64,000 bases of DNA from an uncultured Pelagibacteraceae bacterium (GCA_902530215.1 CABZZR010000006.1:1-64000), one strand, 5' to 3'. Counted from the stretch's first letter, positions 1 to 9,863 are shown. Numbers and translations: made by a program. The notes: generated by a model not told the origin, from the letters alone.

Positions 1-381
1 AATGAGAAAATAATTTATAAAAACATTAAACATAAAATTGATAATTTAAATAATGAAGAAAATATTTTAAATATTATAGAAAATATAAAGAATGTTTATA
101 TTTCTGATTACTGGAAATCTCTTAATACCATAGATTTTACATCACCGCTATCTGTTAGTATTCATTTAAATAATATCTCATTAAAAGAATTAAAAAAATT
201 TGAAAATATTTTGTCTGAAATTGACATTATAAATTATTATATTGTCCAGGAGTTTAGTTTAAATAAAGTAGTAATTAAAATAAATTATTTTTCTACTCCC
301 GATCGTTTAAAAGGAAAACTTTTAGAGAAAAATTATTTATTAAATAATGATACAGGTTTATGGAAAGTCAAAAAATTATGA
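1..381 (+). CDS. DUF2066 domain protein, C-terminal part (cut by window start)
   Basis: The frame is open from base 1 and ends at TGA 379-381, giving 126 residues. The sequence has the look of the C-terminal part of DUF2066 proteins: a Trp near residue 38 (DYWKSLN), a segment on the pattern SPLSVSIHLNN, then STPDRLKGKLLEKNYLL and a terminal GLWKVKKL. Function is unknown in the family; members are exported proteins usually next to purM and hda. The stop codon overlaps the hda start (ATGA), so the two were probably one operon. The matching N-terminal part lies at 15952-16671 on the other strand, beside purM, which suggests this is one half of a gene split by a rearrangement. The family call is from recognition only. 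Confidence 0.7.
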   Translation, partial: NEKIIYKNIKHKIDNLNNEENILNIIENIKNVYISDYWKSLNTIDFTSPLSVSIHLNNISLKELKKFENILSEIDIINYYIVQEFSLNKVVIKINYFSTPDRLKGKLLEKNYLLNNDTGLWKVKKL

Positions 382-1058
382 ATGATCAACTAATATTTGA
401 TTTTCCAACTTCAAAAATTTATCTTAAAGAAGATTTTTATGTTACAGAAAGTAATTCAGAAGTATTTAACTATTTAGATAGTTGGCCAAAATGGAGTAAA
501 AACATAATAAATATTTTCGGTCCACATGGATCAGGAAAAAGCCATTTAGCCTCAATATTTAATAAAAAAGTATCATCATTAATGCTGGATTGTAACAAGC
601 TGACAAATAATATATTTATAGAATTGAAATCAAAGCAAGCATTAATTATAGAAAACTTAAGAAAGGATGTATCTGAAGATTTGCTATATTCTATTTTCAA
701 TACAGTAAATCAAGAAAATAAATATTTAGTTATTACATCTCTCAATTCTATTAATTCTTATGATTTCAATTTACCTGACTTAAATTCAAGAATTAAATCA
801 ATGCTAGGATTTGAAATAAAGTTACCAGATGATAATTTGATATTTGTAATATTGTTAAAATCTTTTTCAGACAGACAAATAAAAGTAGAAAAAAAAATTA
901 TTGAATATATTATTAAAAGAATAGACAGATCCTATGAAAGTATTTCGAAATTTGTTTCACTACTAGATAAAAATTCACTAGCCAAGGGCAAATCATTTAA
1001 TTATAAAATTATTGATGAAACTTTAAAAAAAGTAAAAGGAAGAAAAAAAAGTGAATAA
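378..1058 (+). CDS. hda: DnaA regulatory inactivator Hda (DnaA-related ATPase)
   Basis: Hda binds the sliding clamp and promotes hydrolysis of DnaA-ATP after initiation. I chose the ATG at 378, which overlaps the previous stop (ATGA) and puts [10 protein letters not shown] at the N-terminus; QLIFDF resembles the clamp-binding motif expected there. An upstream ATG at 360 is in frame but would separate this motif from the end. The Walker A loop GPHGSGKS falls at about residues 48-55. The Walker B pair reads EN instead of DD (LIIENL). The C-terminal part has [16 protein letters not shown] and RIDRSYES, typical of the DnaA AAA+ lid. About 226 residues, a normal Hda length, without the DnaA DNA-binding domain. 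The gene overlaps aspS by 8 bases. Confidence 0.88.
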   Translation: MNDQLIFDFPTSKIYLKEDFYVTESNSEVFNYLDSWPKWSKNIINIFGPHGSGKSHLASIFNKKVSSLMLDCNKLTNNIFIELKSKQALIIENLRKDVSEDLLYSIFNTVNQENKYLVITSLNSINSYDFNLPDLNSRIKSMLGFEIKLPDDNLIFVILLKSFSDRQIKVEKKIIEYIIKRIDRSYESISKFVSLLDKNSLAKGKSFNYKIIDETLKKVKGRKKSE

Positions 1059-2844
1059 ATATAGAAGTCATAAATGCAACGAGCTGTCATTAAAGGAGGA
1101 AGGAAAAGTAATAAAAATTTCTGGATGGATTCACAGAAAAAGAGATCACGGAAATTTACTTTTTATCGACTTAAGAGACCATTATGGGATAACTCAGTGC
1201 GTAATTGAAAATGATAATAAACATTTTAAAGAGTTAGAAAAAATAAAAAATGAATCTGTAATTTTAGTTGAAGGAAAAGTTGTTAAAAGATCAGAAGAAA
1301 CTATTAACAAAGAATTACCAACGGGCGGAATTGAAGTTAATATAAATTTATTTAAAGTTTTATCTGAAGCTAATGAATTACCAATGCCAGTTTTTGGAGA
1401 GCAAGACTATCCAGAAGATATAAGATTAAAATATAGGTTTTTGGATTTAAGAAGAAAAAAAATGCATAGCAATATAAATTTACGCTCAGAAATTATTTTA
1501 TCAATTAGAAACAAAATGCAAAAGTCCGGATTTACAGAATTTCAGACTCCAATATTAACTGCTTCAAGCCCAGAAGGTGCAAGAGATTTTCTTGTTCCTA
1601 GCAGACTGCATCCTGGAAAATTTTATGCTCTGCCACAAGCTCCTCAACAATTTAAACAAATGATCATGATAGCTGGTTTTGACAAATATTTTCAAATAGC
1701 GCCATGTTTTAGAGATGAAGATGGAAGAGCAGATAGAAGCCCTGGTGAACATTACCAATTGGATATTGAAATGGCGTTTGTAGAACAGGAAGACATTTTT
1801 AAAACTTTGGAACCAATTTTTTATGAATTATTTACAGAGTTTGGTAAAAATAAAACTGTATCTAAAGTTCCTTTTCCAAGAATAAAATTTAAAGATGCTA
1901 TGTCAAAATATGGAACGGATAAACCAGATTTACGAAATCCAATTGAAATAAAAGACGTTACTCATATTATGAAAATGGAAGATGTTAAATTAGATATCTT
2001 TAAAAAATTAATTAATAAAGGGGCTTTAGTTAAAGCAATACCAGCGCCAAATACTTCTAAAAAAACAAGAAGTTTTTTTGACAATCTAAATACTTGGGCA
2101 AAAGATGAAGGTGCGAGTGGGTTAGCTTATATGAGCTTTGAAAAAAAAGAAGGTAAAATTGTTGGTACTGGTCCAATAGCTAAATTTTTTTCTGAAAATT
2201 CCCTAAATAAAATTATATCAGAATGCAGTTTATCTGAAAAAGATTCAGTTTTTTTTTCATGTGACAAGAAGAATAGTGTGGAAAAAATTGCTGGTTTGGC
2301 GAGGCAAAAAATAGCAATAGAACTAAATTTAATTGACCAGGATAAATTTAATTTTTGTTGGATTACTGATTTTCCAATGTATCAATATGATGAAGTAGAA
2401 AAAAAAATAGATTTTAGTCATAATCCTTTCTCAATGCCTCAAATTGATATTGAAAGTTTTGATAAAGCTGATCCTTTGTCTATTCTGGCTTATCAATACG
2501 ATTTAGTTTGTAATGGAACAGAGCTTTCATCTGGAGCTATTAGAAACCATTTACCCACAATGATGTATAAAGTTTTTTCAAAAGTAGGTTATTCGAAAAA
2601 TGATGTTAATAAAAAATTTGCAGGAATGATCAAAGCACTTTCATATGGAGCGCCTCCTCATGGAGGTATAGCACCTGGCATAGATAGAATAGTAATGCTG
2701 CTAGCTGGTGAGATAAATATAAGAGAAGTTACTCTTTTTCCTCTTAACCAGAATGCAGAGGATTTGCTTATGGATGCTCCTTCGGAGGTTTCAAATAAAC
2801 AATTATCAGAATTAAGTATTAAACTAGATAAAAAAAATAAATAA
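1051..2844 (+). CDS. aspS: aspartyl-tRNA synthetase
   Basis: Charges tRNA-Asp in the cytoplasm. The protein has 597 residues, the usual length of the bacterial enzyme with its GAD insertion. Visible landmarks are the N-terminal OB-fold ([19 protein letters not shown]), motif 2 ([22 protein letters not shown]) and motif 3 with [18 protein letters not shown] near residues 540-560. The start is GTG at 1051, inside the last codons of hda (8-base overlap), which implies translational coupling. The gene abuts the convergent gene at 2845 with no spacer. Alphaproteobacterial AspRS is often non-discriminating when Asn/Gln are made on tRNA, but nothing in this window tests that. Confidence 0.97.
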   Translation: MNKYRSHKCNELSLKEEGKVIKISGWIHRKRDHGNLLFIDLRDHYGITQCVIENDNKHFKELEKIKNESVILVEGKVVKRSEETINKELPTGGIEVNINLFKVLSEANELPMPVFGEQDYPEDIRLKYRFLDLRRKKMHSNINLRSEIILSIRNKMQKSGFTEFQTPILTASSPEGARDFLVPSRLHPGKFYALPQAPQQFKQMIMIAGFDKYFQIAPCFRDEDGRADRSPGEHYQLDIEMAFVEQEDIFKTLEPIFYELFTEFGKNKTVSKVPFPRIKFKDAMSKYGTDKPDLRNPIEIKDVTHIMKMEDVKLDIFKKLINKGALVKAIPAPNTSKKTRSFFDNLNTWAKDEGASGLAYMSFEKKEGKIVGTGPIAKFFSENSLNKIISECSLSEKDSVFFSCDKKNSVEKIAGLARQKIAIELNLIDQDKFNFCWITDFPMYQYDEVEKKIDFSHNPFSMPQIDIESFDKADPLSILAYQYDLVCNGTELSSGAIRNHLPTMMYKVFSKVGYSKNDVNKKFAGMIKALSYGAPPHGGIAPGIDRIVMLLAGEINIREVTLFPLNQNAEDLLMDAPSEVSNKQLSELSIKLDKKNK

Positions 2845-3687
2845 CTACTTATCGTTTGACTTTAAGCTTATTTTTACATCACTCAAATCAATAAGCTTAC
2901 TTTTGTAATTACTTCTAATAAACCCCTTGCTAGTTATGTCTTTTACTAATCTTAAAAACTGGCTATCTTCTCCACTTTCTATATTATTATTTTTTAAATT
3001 TTTATTAATCGATGGTGTGTGAGCTAAATCCTCTCTATCTAAATATGAAATAGCCAGTTCTCTGAATATATAATCTAAAATTGAAGTTGCGCTTAATATT
3101 CTATCATTTCCTACAATTTTACCAGATGGCTCAAATTTAGTTCCAATGAAAGCATCTACAAATTCTTCCAGAGGAACTCCATATTGTAATCCTAAAGATA
3201 CAGCTATGGCAAAATTATTCATTAGAGCTTTAACCAATTCACCTTCTTTATGTGTATCAATAAATATTTCACCTATTTTTCCATCATCATATTCACCAGT
3301 GTGTAAATAAATTTTATGATTTCCAATAGATGTTTTTTGAATATAACCTTTTCTTCTGTCAGGCATTTTTACTCTACCCTTATATTTTCTATCGATATTC
3401 TGTAATGATGTTTTGTCTAATACCTCTTCTTTATTTTTTTCATTTAAAACATTTTCTTCAATAGCAGTGGAGATTTTACTAAATTTTTTATCTTTAATAA
3501 TAGGATCTGGTAAACCATCTTTATTTAAAGTTTTGGTTTTTCTATTATTGAGTTTTATATCGATAATCTCAACATCACCATCTTTTCTTTGATCTAATTT
3601 TGTAAATTCATTCTCATTAATATCGTTTAATTTATGTGATATTTTAAACGTGCAAGTATAATAAGTTTCAACTATGTATTTTGACAT
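2845..3687 (-). CDS. stand-alone protein resembling the C-terminal region of B12-dependent ribonucleotide reductase (NrdJ)
   Basis: About 280 residues. Residues ~108-215 closely resemble the C-terminal part of alphaproteobacterial adenosylcobalamin-dependent ribonucleotide reductase: [64 protein letters not shown]. The N-terminal ~100 residues (starting [15 protein letters not shown]) look unlike the NrdJ barrel, so no catalytic domain is present. A role in nucleotide reduction or zinc/nucleic-acid binding (TSCPD-type domain) is inference only. It may be a relic of a B12-dependent enzyme or an independent paralogue; the clean frame and good start argue that it is a living gene. It abuts the end of aspS. 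Confidence 0.75.
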   Translation of the reverse strand: MSKYIVETYYTCTFKISHKLNDINENEFTKLDQRKDGDVEIIDIKLNNRKTKTLNKDGLPDPIIKDKKFSKISTAIEENVLNEKNKEEVLDKTSLQNIDRKYKGRVKMPDRRKGYIQKTSIGNHKIYLHTGEYDDGKIGEIFIDTHKEGELVKALMNNFAIAVSLGLQYGVPLEEFVDAFIGTKFEPSGKIVGNDRILSATSILDYIFRELAISYLDREDLAHTPSINKNLKNNNIESGEDSQFLRLVKDITSKGFIRSNYKSKLIDLSDVKISLKSNDK

Positions 3688-3768
3688 TTTTTTAATAAAT
3701 TAATATTTTATATTCCATAGATTTATATTTAATGTGGTAGATAATCATACTATGATATATACAATTAA

Positions 3769-3780
3769 AGACTTAAGTCT
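3769..3780. repeat. 12-bp perfect palindrome
   Basis: AGACTTAAGTCT reads the same on both strands. It sits in the 147-base divergent gap between the NrdJ-like gene and NDUFA12, a place suited to a dimeric regulator. No known consensus was recognised. Confidence 0.35.
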
Positions 3781-3784
3781 AATA

Positions 3785-3817
3785 ATTAATTTACAATTTT
3801 TAATTGTGTTAATTAAT
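3785..3817 (+). repeat. inverted repeat upstream of the NDUFA12 gene
   Basis: ACAATT (3793-3798) pairs with AATTGT (3802-3807) around a TTT loop. An outer arm ATTAATT (3785-3791) pairs with AATTAAT (3811-3817) across an uneven internal loop. It ends 17 bases before the start codon at 3835. The repeat is entirely A/T-rich, so chance is a real alternative. Confidence 0.3.
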
Positions 3818-3834
3818 TTTTAAAGCAGAAATTT

Positions 3835-4206
3835 ATGGTTGACCTTTTAAAAAATATTTTCACATGGTGGAATCAAAAAACTTTTGGAACGATGATTTAT
3901 ACTTTTCTATTTGGAAAATTCGTAGGCAAAGATGAATTTGACAACAAATATTATGAAAATTTAAAATTAAAAAAAAGATGGGTAATTTATAAAAGTGAAA
4001 TTGATGCCTCAAAAATTCCAGTTAGCTGGTATTTGTGGATGCATAATAGCGACCAATCACCACCAAAGGTTAATTTTAAAAAATATCCTTGGGAAAAGGA
4101 ACATGTTGAAAATTTGACAGGCACTAGTAAAGCCTATAAGCCAAAAGGTTCGTTGAGTCGCAAAGAGATAAGGGTTAACAAAAAATACGAATCATGGAAA
4201 AATTAA
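3835..4206 (+). CDS. NADH:ubiquinone oxidoreductase accessory subunit, NDUFA12 family (17.2 kDa)
   Basis: Small accessory subunit on the matrix/cytoplasmic face of complex I, found in mitochondria and Alphaproteobacteria. In 123 residues it has the family landmarks FGKFVGKDEFDNKYYE, RRWVIYK-like KKRWVIYKSEIDAS, IPVSWYLWMHNSDQSPP and KYPWEKEHVENLTGT. It precedes and overlaps the DUF2155 gene by 13 bases, the usual alphaproteobacterial order before accC. The rest of the complex I genes are not in the window. The AT-rich 5' gap carries two inverted repeats. Confidence 0.93.
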   Translation: MVDLLKNIFTWWNQKTFGTMIYTFLFGKFVGKDEFDNKYYENLKLKKRWVIYKSEIDASKIPVSWYLWMHNSDQSPPKVNFKKYPWEKEHVENLTGTSKAYKPKGSLSRKEIRVNKKYESWKN

Positions 4207-4688
4207 AGAGTTTATTAAAATTTATAGTGTTAATTTTGTTTTTTTTTCAATCAGTTCAATCAGAAGAAAAGTTTTCCTTAGAAGATTTGCCAGCTACATT
4301 TGAGGAAGAACAAACAACAAAAGTTCCCAGTGAAAATAAAGAATTATTAGATATAGATAAAAATAAAAAAAAAATTAATGAAGATGGAAAAGTTTATGTA
4401 AATTTAAAGGCACTAGATAAAATTACAGCTAAAACTTCATCAATTAGAGTTCCAGTAGGTGAAACTGTAATTTTTGGTAAATTAAAAATAAAAACTTTAA
4501 AATGTGCTACTTCTTCAAATGAATCTAGCAAAGATGTTACAGCATATTTACAAGTAGAAGATGTGTCAAAAAAAGATGATAAACAAGTTTTCATCTTTAA
4601 TGGATGGACTTTTGCATCAAGCCCTACTTTGAATTCTATTGACCACCCAATTTATGATTTGTGGCTTTTAAGTTGTGAGAACGTCTAG
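4194..4688 (+). CDS. exported DUF2155 domain protein
   Basis: 164 residues with an N-terminal signal peptide (a lysine, then KFIVLILFFFQSVQS, cleavage near residue 22). The C-terminal half (residues ~75-164) has the DUF2155 features: VPVGETVIFGKLKIKTLKC, FNGWTFASSPTLNSIDHPIYDLWLLSC, with two cysteines that could form a disulphide. Function is not established; the protein should be periplasmic. It is translationally coupled to NDUFA12. Its TAG stop shares the four bases CTAG with the stop of the convergent accC. Confidence 0.88.
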   Translation: MEKLKSLLKFIVLILFFFQSVQSEEKFSLEDLPATFEEEQTTKVPSENKELLDIDKNKKKINEDGKVYVNLKALDKITAKTSSIRVPVGETVIFGKLKIKTLKCATSSNESSKDVTAYLQVEDVSKKDDKQVFIFNGWTFASSPTLNSIDHPIYDLWLLSCENV

Positions 4689-6022
4689 TAAAAATTTTCC
4701 TTACTAAACCAATTAACATCATAATCTAAATTAATAAATTTTTTGTGATTTAGTATTTTTTTATGTAAATCAATAGTAGTAGTTATTCCCTCTATAACAA
4801 ACTCATTTAAAGATCTTTGTAATCTTTGTATTGCTTCATCCCTGTCTCTACCCTGACAAATAAGTTTACATATTAAACTGTCATAATAAGGTGTTATTTT
4901 ACAACCTTGGAATATTGCTCCATCTATTCTCGTTCTAAAACCAGATGGTTGATGGCATACTTTTATTGTGCCAGGACTAGGTTGAAAGTTTTTACTTGGA
5001 TCTTCAGCATTTATTCTGCATTCTATGACGTGTCCTCTAAAATTAATGTCTGATTGCTTTAAAGCAGTATAACCTTTTGCTGCGATCTTTATCTGTTCTT
5101 TCACTATATCAATACCAACAATAACTTCGGAAACAGGGTGTTCTACTTGTATTCTAGTATTCATTTCTAAAAAGTAAAATTTTTCGTTGTCATAAATGAA
5201 TTCTACAGTACCAGCTCCTTCATAACCAATTTGACTAACCATATTTACAGTTTTATTAAGCAAATCATTTCTAACTTTTTCATTAAGAACAGGACTTGGA
5301 GATTCTTCAATAAGTTTTTGATGTCTTCTTTGGACCGTGCAGTCTCTTTCTCCTAAATGTATAGTTTTATTTTTATCTGATAAAATTTGGACTTCAATAT
5401 GTCTTGGTTTTTCAAAATATTTTTCTATATATACATCTTCTATTCCAAAATATTTTTTTGCTTCTAATTTTGCTGTTGCAAGAGATTCCTCTAAGTCATT
5501 TTCATTTTTAACTATTTTCATGCCTTTTCCACCGCCACCTGCAGCTGCTTTAATTAAAACAGGAAAACCTATATTTTTACAAACTTTTTTAGCTTCTATT
5601 AGAGAGTTTATATTTTCTTCAGAACCTTCAATTACAGGTAAACCAAATTTTTTTGCTGTTTTTTTTGCTTCAATTTTATTTCCCATTTTTTTAATTATTT
5701 CAGCACTAGGACCAATAAATTTTATATTATGTTTAGTGACAATATCTGCAAAATGATAATTTTCTGACAAAAAACCATAGCCAGGATGTATAGCATCAGC
5801 ATCAGTAATATCTGCCGCTGACATAATAGCTGCTATATTTAAATAACTATTTTGAGGTTTATGTGATCCTATGCAAATACTTTCCTCTGCTAGTCTTACA
5901 TGCATTGCGTCGGAATCGACATCTGAATGAACAGCTACTGTTGGAATATTTAATTCTTTACAAGCTCTAATTATTCTAACTGCTATTTCACCTCTATTTG
6001 CTATCAGTATTTTTTTAAACAT
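4685..6022 (-). CDS. accC: acetyl-CoA carboxylase, biotin carboxylase subunit
   Basis: Carboxylates the biotin on AccB with ATP and bicarbonate, the first step of fatty acid synthesis. 445 residues, the normal length. The N-terminal fold begins MFKKILIANRGEIAVRIIRA. ATP-grasp motifs are KAAAGGGGKGMKIV (about 160), EKYFEKPRHIEVQI (about 204) and EMNTRIQVEHPVSE (about 290). The start ATG overlaps the accB stop by one base (TAATG), so translation is probably coupled. The order aroQ-accB-accC is the standard one in Alphaproteobacteria and gammaproteobacteria. The carboxyltransferase subunits accA/accD are not in this window. Confidence 0.97.
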   Translation of the reverse strand: MFKKILIANRGEIAVRIIRACKELNIPTVAVHSDVDSDAMHVRLAEESICIGSHKPQNSYLNIAAIMSAADITDADAIHPGYGFLSENYHFADIVTKHNIKFIGPSAEIIKKMGNKIEAKKTAKKFGLPVIEGSEENINSLIEAKKVCKNIGFPVLIKAAAGGGGKGMKIVKNENDLEESLATAKLEAKKYFGIEDVYIEKYFEKPRHIEVQILSDKNKTIHLGERDCTVQRRHQKLIEESPSPVLNEKVRNDLLNKTVNMVSQIGYEGAGTVEFIYDNEKFYFLEMNTRIQVEHPVSEVIVGIDIVKEQIKIAAKGYTALKQSDINFRGHVIECRINAEDPSKNFQPSPGTIKVCHQPSGFRTRIDGAIFQGCKITPYYDSLICKLICQGRDRDEAIQRLQRSLNEFVIEGITTTIDLHKKILNHKKFINLDYDVNWFSKENFY

Positions 6023-6432
6023 TAATTTAGCAAAACCAGTGCTTGTCCAAATTCAACGGCCTGACCATCTTCAACTAAAATTTTTTTCACAATACCGTCT
6101 TTTGATGAGGGAACATGATTCATAGTTTTCATAGCCTCTACTATCATTATAGTTTGTCCTTTTTGAATTTTTTGTCCCACTTCAACGAATTTCTTTCCCC
6201 CTGGTTCTGGTGCTAAATAAGCCGTACCAACAATTGGCGAAGTTACTTTAAACCCTTCTTCAATTACTTCTTTTTTTTCTGAAATTTCGGTTTTAATAAT
6301 TTGATTATCAGAATTTTTTAAACTTCTGGAAACTTTAATTTTTAGATCCTTATTGCCATACTCTAGTTCTGAGAGATTAAATTCTTTCAAGTAGCTTGTT
6401 AGTTCTTTAATTAATTTTTTATCAATTTTCAT
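6022..6432 (-). CDS. accB: acetyl-CoA carboxylase biotin carboxyl carrier protein
   Basis: 136 residues. The C-terminal biotinyl domain (residues ~60-136) contains the biotin attachment site EAMKTMNHV, with the modified lysine at about residue 101 and the usual following residues VPSSKDGIVKKILVEDGQAVE. The N-terminal part starts MKIDKKLIKELTSYL, as in other AccB proteins, and the linker is rich in Lys/Glu/Ser. It overlaps aroQ by 11 bases and accC by one base, so the three genes form one operon read leftwards. Confidence 0.96.
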   Translation of the reverse strand: MKIDKKLIKELTSYLKEFNLSELEYGNKDLKIKVSRSLKNSDNQIIKTEISEKKEVIEEGFKVTSPIVGTAYLAPEPGGKKFVEVGQKIQKGQTIMIVEAMKTMNHVPSSKDGIVKKILVEDGQAVEFGQALVLLN

Positions 6433-6868
6433 TTTTTAAAATTTTTATCATCGCATCTATTGCCATTAAATATCCATCAGTTCCAAACCCACAAATAATA
6501 CCTTTGGCGGCTTTACTTATCAACGATTTATGCCTAAAATCTTCTCTGGCATAAATATTAGATATATGCAGCTCAATTGTTGGAATTTTTACAGCTATCA
6601 ATGCATCTAGTATTGATACTGATGTATGCGTGTATCCTGCCGCATTAATAATAATGCCCTGAAAACTCTTTTTTGAACTTTGAATAGTATTAACTATCTC
6701 TCCTTCAACGTTTGACTGGACAAAATCTAAGTTAATTCCTTTTTTTTTAGCGTAATCAATACATTTTTTTCTAACACCATCTAATGTGTCAGTGCCATAG
6801 TGAGTTTTTTCTCTTTCTCCGAGTAAGTTTAAATTTGGACCATTAATTATTATAATATTTTTTGACAT
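6422..6868 (-). CDS. aroQ: type II 3-dehydroquinate dehydratase
   Basis: Third step of the shikimate pathway (3-dehydroquinate to 3-dehydroshikimate). 148 residues, normal for the small dodecameric type II enzyme. Landmarks are INGPNLNLLGEREKTHYG (with the catalytic Tyr in the flexible lid), SNVEGEIVNTIQ, INAAGYTHTSVSILDAL and ELHISNIYAREDFRHKS with the catalytic His-Ser region. It heads the aroQ-accB-accC operon and is divergent from thiS with a 39-base gap, which must hold both promoters. Confidence 0.96.
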   Translation of the reverse strand: MSKNIIIINGPNLNLLGEREKTHYGTDTLDGVRKKCIDYAKKKGINLDFVQSNVEGEIVNTIQSSKKSFQGIIINAAGYTHTSVSILDALIAVKIPTIELHISNIYAREDFRHKSLISKAAKGIICGFGTDGYLMAIDAMIKILKNEN

Positions 6869-6907
6869 TAGTTTAAGATTAGATATTTTAAAATTAATAA
6901 CTTAATT

Positions 6908-7111
6908 ATGGCAAAAATACAATTAAATGGTGGCGAATATACTATTAAAAGTGAAAAAAATTTAGAGGATTTTTTGAAGGAATTAGAAATTACCCCAAAC
7001 AAAGTGGCAATAGAGTTAAATGGAGAAATTGCACAAAGAAAAATGTTTAAAAATATAAAAATCAAAGAGGGAGATAAAATAGAACTAGTTCAATTTATAG
7101 GTGGTGGATAA
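6908..7111 (+). CDS. thiS: sulfur carrier protein ThiS
   Basis: 67 residues, ubiquitin-like. It opens MAKIQLNGGEYTI and ends FIGGG; the C-terminal glycines are where the thiocarboxylate is built for thiazole synthesis. It lies 3 bases upstream of thiG, its partner. The 39-base upstream gap shows no THI-box riboswitch sequence, so regulation of this pair by TPP is not visible here. Confidence 0.92.
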   Translation: MAKIQLNGGEYTIKSEKNLEDFLKELEITPNKVAIELNGEIAQRKMFKNIKIKEGDKIELVQFIGGG

Positions 7112-7114
7112 ATT

Positions 7115-7882
7115 ATGTATGACAATTTAATATTAAAGGAAAAATCTTACAAATCTCGTTTAATAGTTGGAACTGGAAAATATAAAAATTTTGAACAAAC
7201 CTCAAACGCGGTTAAAGCGTCCGGAGCTGATATTGTTACAGTTGCAGTAAGAAGAGTTAATATACTTGATAAAGATAAACCGGTATTAATGGACTACCTA
7301 GATCCAAATGAAATAACATATTTGCCAAATACAGCAGGATGCTTTACCGCAGATGAAGCACTAAGAACACTTCGGTTAGCAAGAGAAATGGGTAATTGGA
7401 AGCTGGTAAAACTAGAAGTGTTAGGAGATAAAAAAACATTATACCCGAACATGATCGAAACTATAAAGTGCACTAATATTTTAGTAAAGGAAGGCTTTGA
7501 CGTTATGGTTTATTGCTCTGATGATCCAATATTATCTAAACAACTCGAAGATTTAGGCGCTACTGCAATTATGCCATTAGCTGCACCCATCGGCTCAGGA
7601 TTAGGTATACAAAATAAGACAAATATAAAATTAATTATTGAACAATCAAAAGTTCCAGTAATCGTTGATGCAGGTGTAGGCACTGCTTCAGACGCTACAA
7701 TTGCTATGGAACTGGGTTGTGACGGTGTTCTGATCAACACAGCTATCGCTGAAGCAAAAGACCCTATATTAATGGCATCAGCTATGAAGCATGCTGTTAT
7801 AGCAGGTAGAGAGGCTTTTAAAGCAGGAAGAATGCCAAAGAAAAATTATGGCGATCCCTCTTCTCCAAAAAAAGATTTTTAA
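7115..7882 (+). CDS. thiG: thiazole synthase
   Basis: Forms the thiazole ring of thiamine from 1-deoxyxylulose-5-phosphate, ThiS thiocarboxylate and dehydroglycine. 255 residues, a TIM-barrel of normal length. Landmarks are [54 protein letters not shown] (with the Schiff-base lysine), [15 protein letters not shown] and [29 protein letters not shown]. The last two form the phosphate-binding end. Its TAA shares TTAA with the stop of the convergent rne. Other thi genes are not in the window. Confidence 0.97.
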   Translation: MYDNLILKEKSYKSRLIVGTGKYKNFEQTSNAVKASGADIVTVAVRRVNILDKDKPVLMDYLDPNEITYLPNTAGCFTADEALRTLRLAREMGNWKLVKLEVLGDKKTLYPNMIETIKCTNILVKEGFDVMVYCSDDPILSKQLEDLGATAIMPLAAPIGSGLGIQNKTNIKLIIEQSKVPVIVDAGVGTASDATIAMELGCDGVLINTAIAEAKDPILMASAMKHAVIAGREAFKAGRMPKKNYGDPSSPKKDF

Positions 7883-9711
7883 ACTATTTCTGCCTCCGAG
7901 GGGGTAAATTTTTTAACTCTTTTCTTGGAAAATTTATTTCTAAATTTGTTTGAATTTTTTTTTCCTTTTTTAAAGAAATTAAAATTTTTATAAGGCTTGG
8001 TTAATTTGTTATTATTTTTATTTTCCAAGTATTCAACTTTTTTAACTATTTTTTTATTTTTATTTAAAAATTCGATTGAATATTCTGGTATTATCATATT
8101 TCCAATAGGACTGAAATTAACGTTAATTTTTAACTTTTTTTTCATAAACGCAGTATGTTCTGAATAATTTTCTTTTATATTATTTACAACTTTTTCAGGT
8201 AATTTTATGTTTACTATTTTTGACTTATTTTCAACAGCTTTTTCTTCCAAAAGTTTGAGTATTCTATTTGAAAATGAATCTAAAGATAAAACCATATTCC
8301 AAATTATTGAACTTTCCCTTAATCTTTGTCTAGACATTTCAAGTAAACCAAAATTACTTATTCTTCCAATTTGAATTCTAGCTCTATCATTTTTAAGTCT
8401 TTCTTTAAGTTTTCTTTCTACAGTTCTTCTATTGTGAAAGTTAAGCATATCAATAAAATCTATAATTATTAGTCCCGCTAAATCTCTAATTTTTATCTGT
8501 CTAGCTATTTCATCAACTGCCTCTAAATTAGTATTTAATGCAGTTCTTTCTACATTAACTTCTTTTGTAGATTTACCAGAATTAATATCTATCGCTATTA
8601 GTGCTTCTGTTGGGTTAATAACAATGTATCCACCAGATTTTAATTTAACTGTTGGTTCAAACATTATATTTAATTTTTCTTCTATACCAACGCTGTGAAA
8701 TAAAGGTATTTTTCCTCTATATTTTTTTATGAATTTTGTATTTTGAGGCATAAAAATTTTCATTAAATTTTTAGCCTCTTGATATCCATCATTTCCATCA
8801 ATAAAAATATTTTTCGTTTCATTATCGTAAATATCTCTAAGAGCTCTTTTAATTAGATTTCCTTCTTCATAAATCAATGATGGCGCGATAGAGCTGATAG
8901 CTTTATTTTTAACTTCATCCCATAATTTTAAAGTGTATTTAACATCACTATCAATTTCATTTCTTGTCTTGTTTGATCCTGCAGTTCTTACAATTAAACC
9001 CATTGAATTAGGTATATTAATTGTATTTAGAATTTCTCTTATTTTTTTTCTACTTTCCCTATCAAATATTTTTTTTGATATTCCGCCACCTTTTGGAGTA
9101 TTAGGCATTAGAACTGTATATTTTCCTGCTAAGGAAATAAATGTAGTAAGAGCCGCACCTTTTTGACCCCTTTCATCTTTTAAAACTTGAACAAGCATTA
9201 TTTGTCCAGGTTTGATTACTTCTTGTATTTTATATCTTTTTACACCAAATTTTTTCTTAAAAAATTCAAATTTTTTCTGATTATTATCATTTGATATTTC
9301 TTGAACATTGTTAATCTCTGTATTAATAGGATTATTTTCTATAGGATTTTGTTCATTATCATTTTTTTTTAAATTTTCCTCATTACTTTCTAAATTTGTA
9401 CTTTCTTCCTTGAGTTCTTCACGAATTGCTTCTTCTTTTTTTTTTATATTTTCTTTATCATCATGTGGTATTTGAAAATAATCAGACTGAATATCGTTAA
9501 AAGCTAAAAAACCATGTCTTTCTTTTCCATAGTTTACAAACGCAGCTTGTAAAGAAGGTTCTATTCTACTAACTTTGCCTAAGTAAATATTGTTTTTTAC
9601 GTGAAGCTTATTTTTGTTTTCGTATTCGTATTCTTCAATATGATTTTCTGATTTAAGTACAACGCGAATTTCATTCGGATGCGTAGCATCAATATATAAA
9701 TTTTTCTCCAT
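7879..9711 (-). CDS. rne: ribonuclease E/G family endoribonuclease, cysteine-free form
   Basis: 5'-end-sensing endoribonuclease for mRNA decay and rRNA/tRNA processing. 610 residues, between RNase G and full RNase E. An S1 domain at residues ~35-180 ([17 protein letters not shown] ... [18 protein letters not shown]) is interrupted by a charged, Asn/Glu-rich insert at ~82-165. The DNase I-like catalytic domain has [13 protein letters not shown] and LIIIDFIDM with the two metal-binding aspartates. The zinc-link (CPxCxG) that should follow RQRL near residue 465 is absent; I see no cysteine in the whole protein. The short C-terminal tail is Lys/Asn/Phe-rich. Start ATG 9711 is preceded by AAAGGA. 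rng is the alternative name. Confidence 0.9.
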   Translation of the reverse strand: MEKNLYIDATHPNEIRVVLKSENHIEEYEYENKNKLHVKNNIYLGKVSRIEPSLQAAFVNYGKERHGFLAFNDIQSDYFQIPHDDKENIKKKEEAIREELKEESTNLESNEENLKKNDNEQNPIENNPINTEINNVQEISNDNNQKKFEFFKKKFGVKRYKIQEVIKPGQIMLVQVLKDERGQKGAALTTFISLAGKYTVLMPNTPKGGGISKKIFDRESRKKIREILNTINIPNSMGLIVRTAGSNKTRNEIDSDVKYTLKLWDEVKNKAISSIAPSLIYEEGNLIKRALRDIYDNETKNIFIDGNDGYQEAKNLMKIFMPQNTKFIKKYRGKIPLFHSVGIEEKLNIMFEPTVKLKSGGYIVINPTEALIAIDINSGKSTKEVNVERTALNTNLEAVDEIARQIKIRDLAGLIIIDFIDMLNFHNRRTVERKLKERLKNDRARIQIGRISNFGLLEMSRQRLRESSIIWNMVLSLDSFSNRILKLLEEKAVENKSKIVNIKLPEKVVNNIKENYSEHTAFMKKKLKINVNFSPIGNMIIPEYSIEFLNKNKKIVKKVEYLENKNNNKLTKPYKNFNFFKKGKKNSNKFRNKFSKKRVKKFTPSEAEIV

Positions 9712-9863
9712 TTGATTGTAATTCCTTTGTGATACATAATTTTTTTTTCTATAAATTTTACCTATTTATCTTATAGCTCATTATTAGGCATATTTCTATT
9801 TAAGTTAATTAAATATTTGCTTATTGCCATATCATAGCCAAAATTAAGTTATTTTCTATTCAA

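Noticed and set aside
6869-6907. Possible TPP riboswitch before thiS
   Set aside because: Only 39 bases separate thiS and aroQ, too short for a THI-box, and none of its conserved segments is seen.
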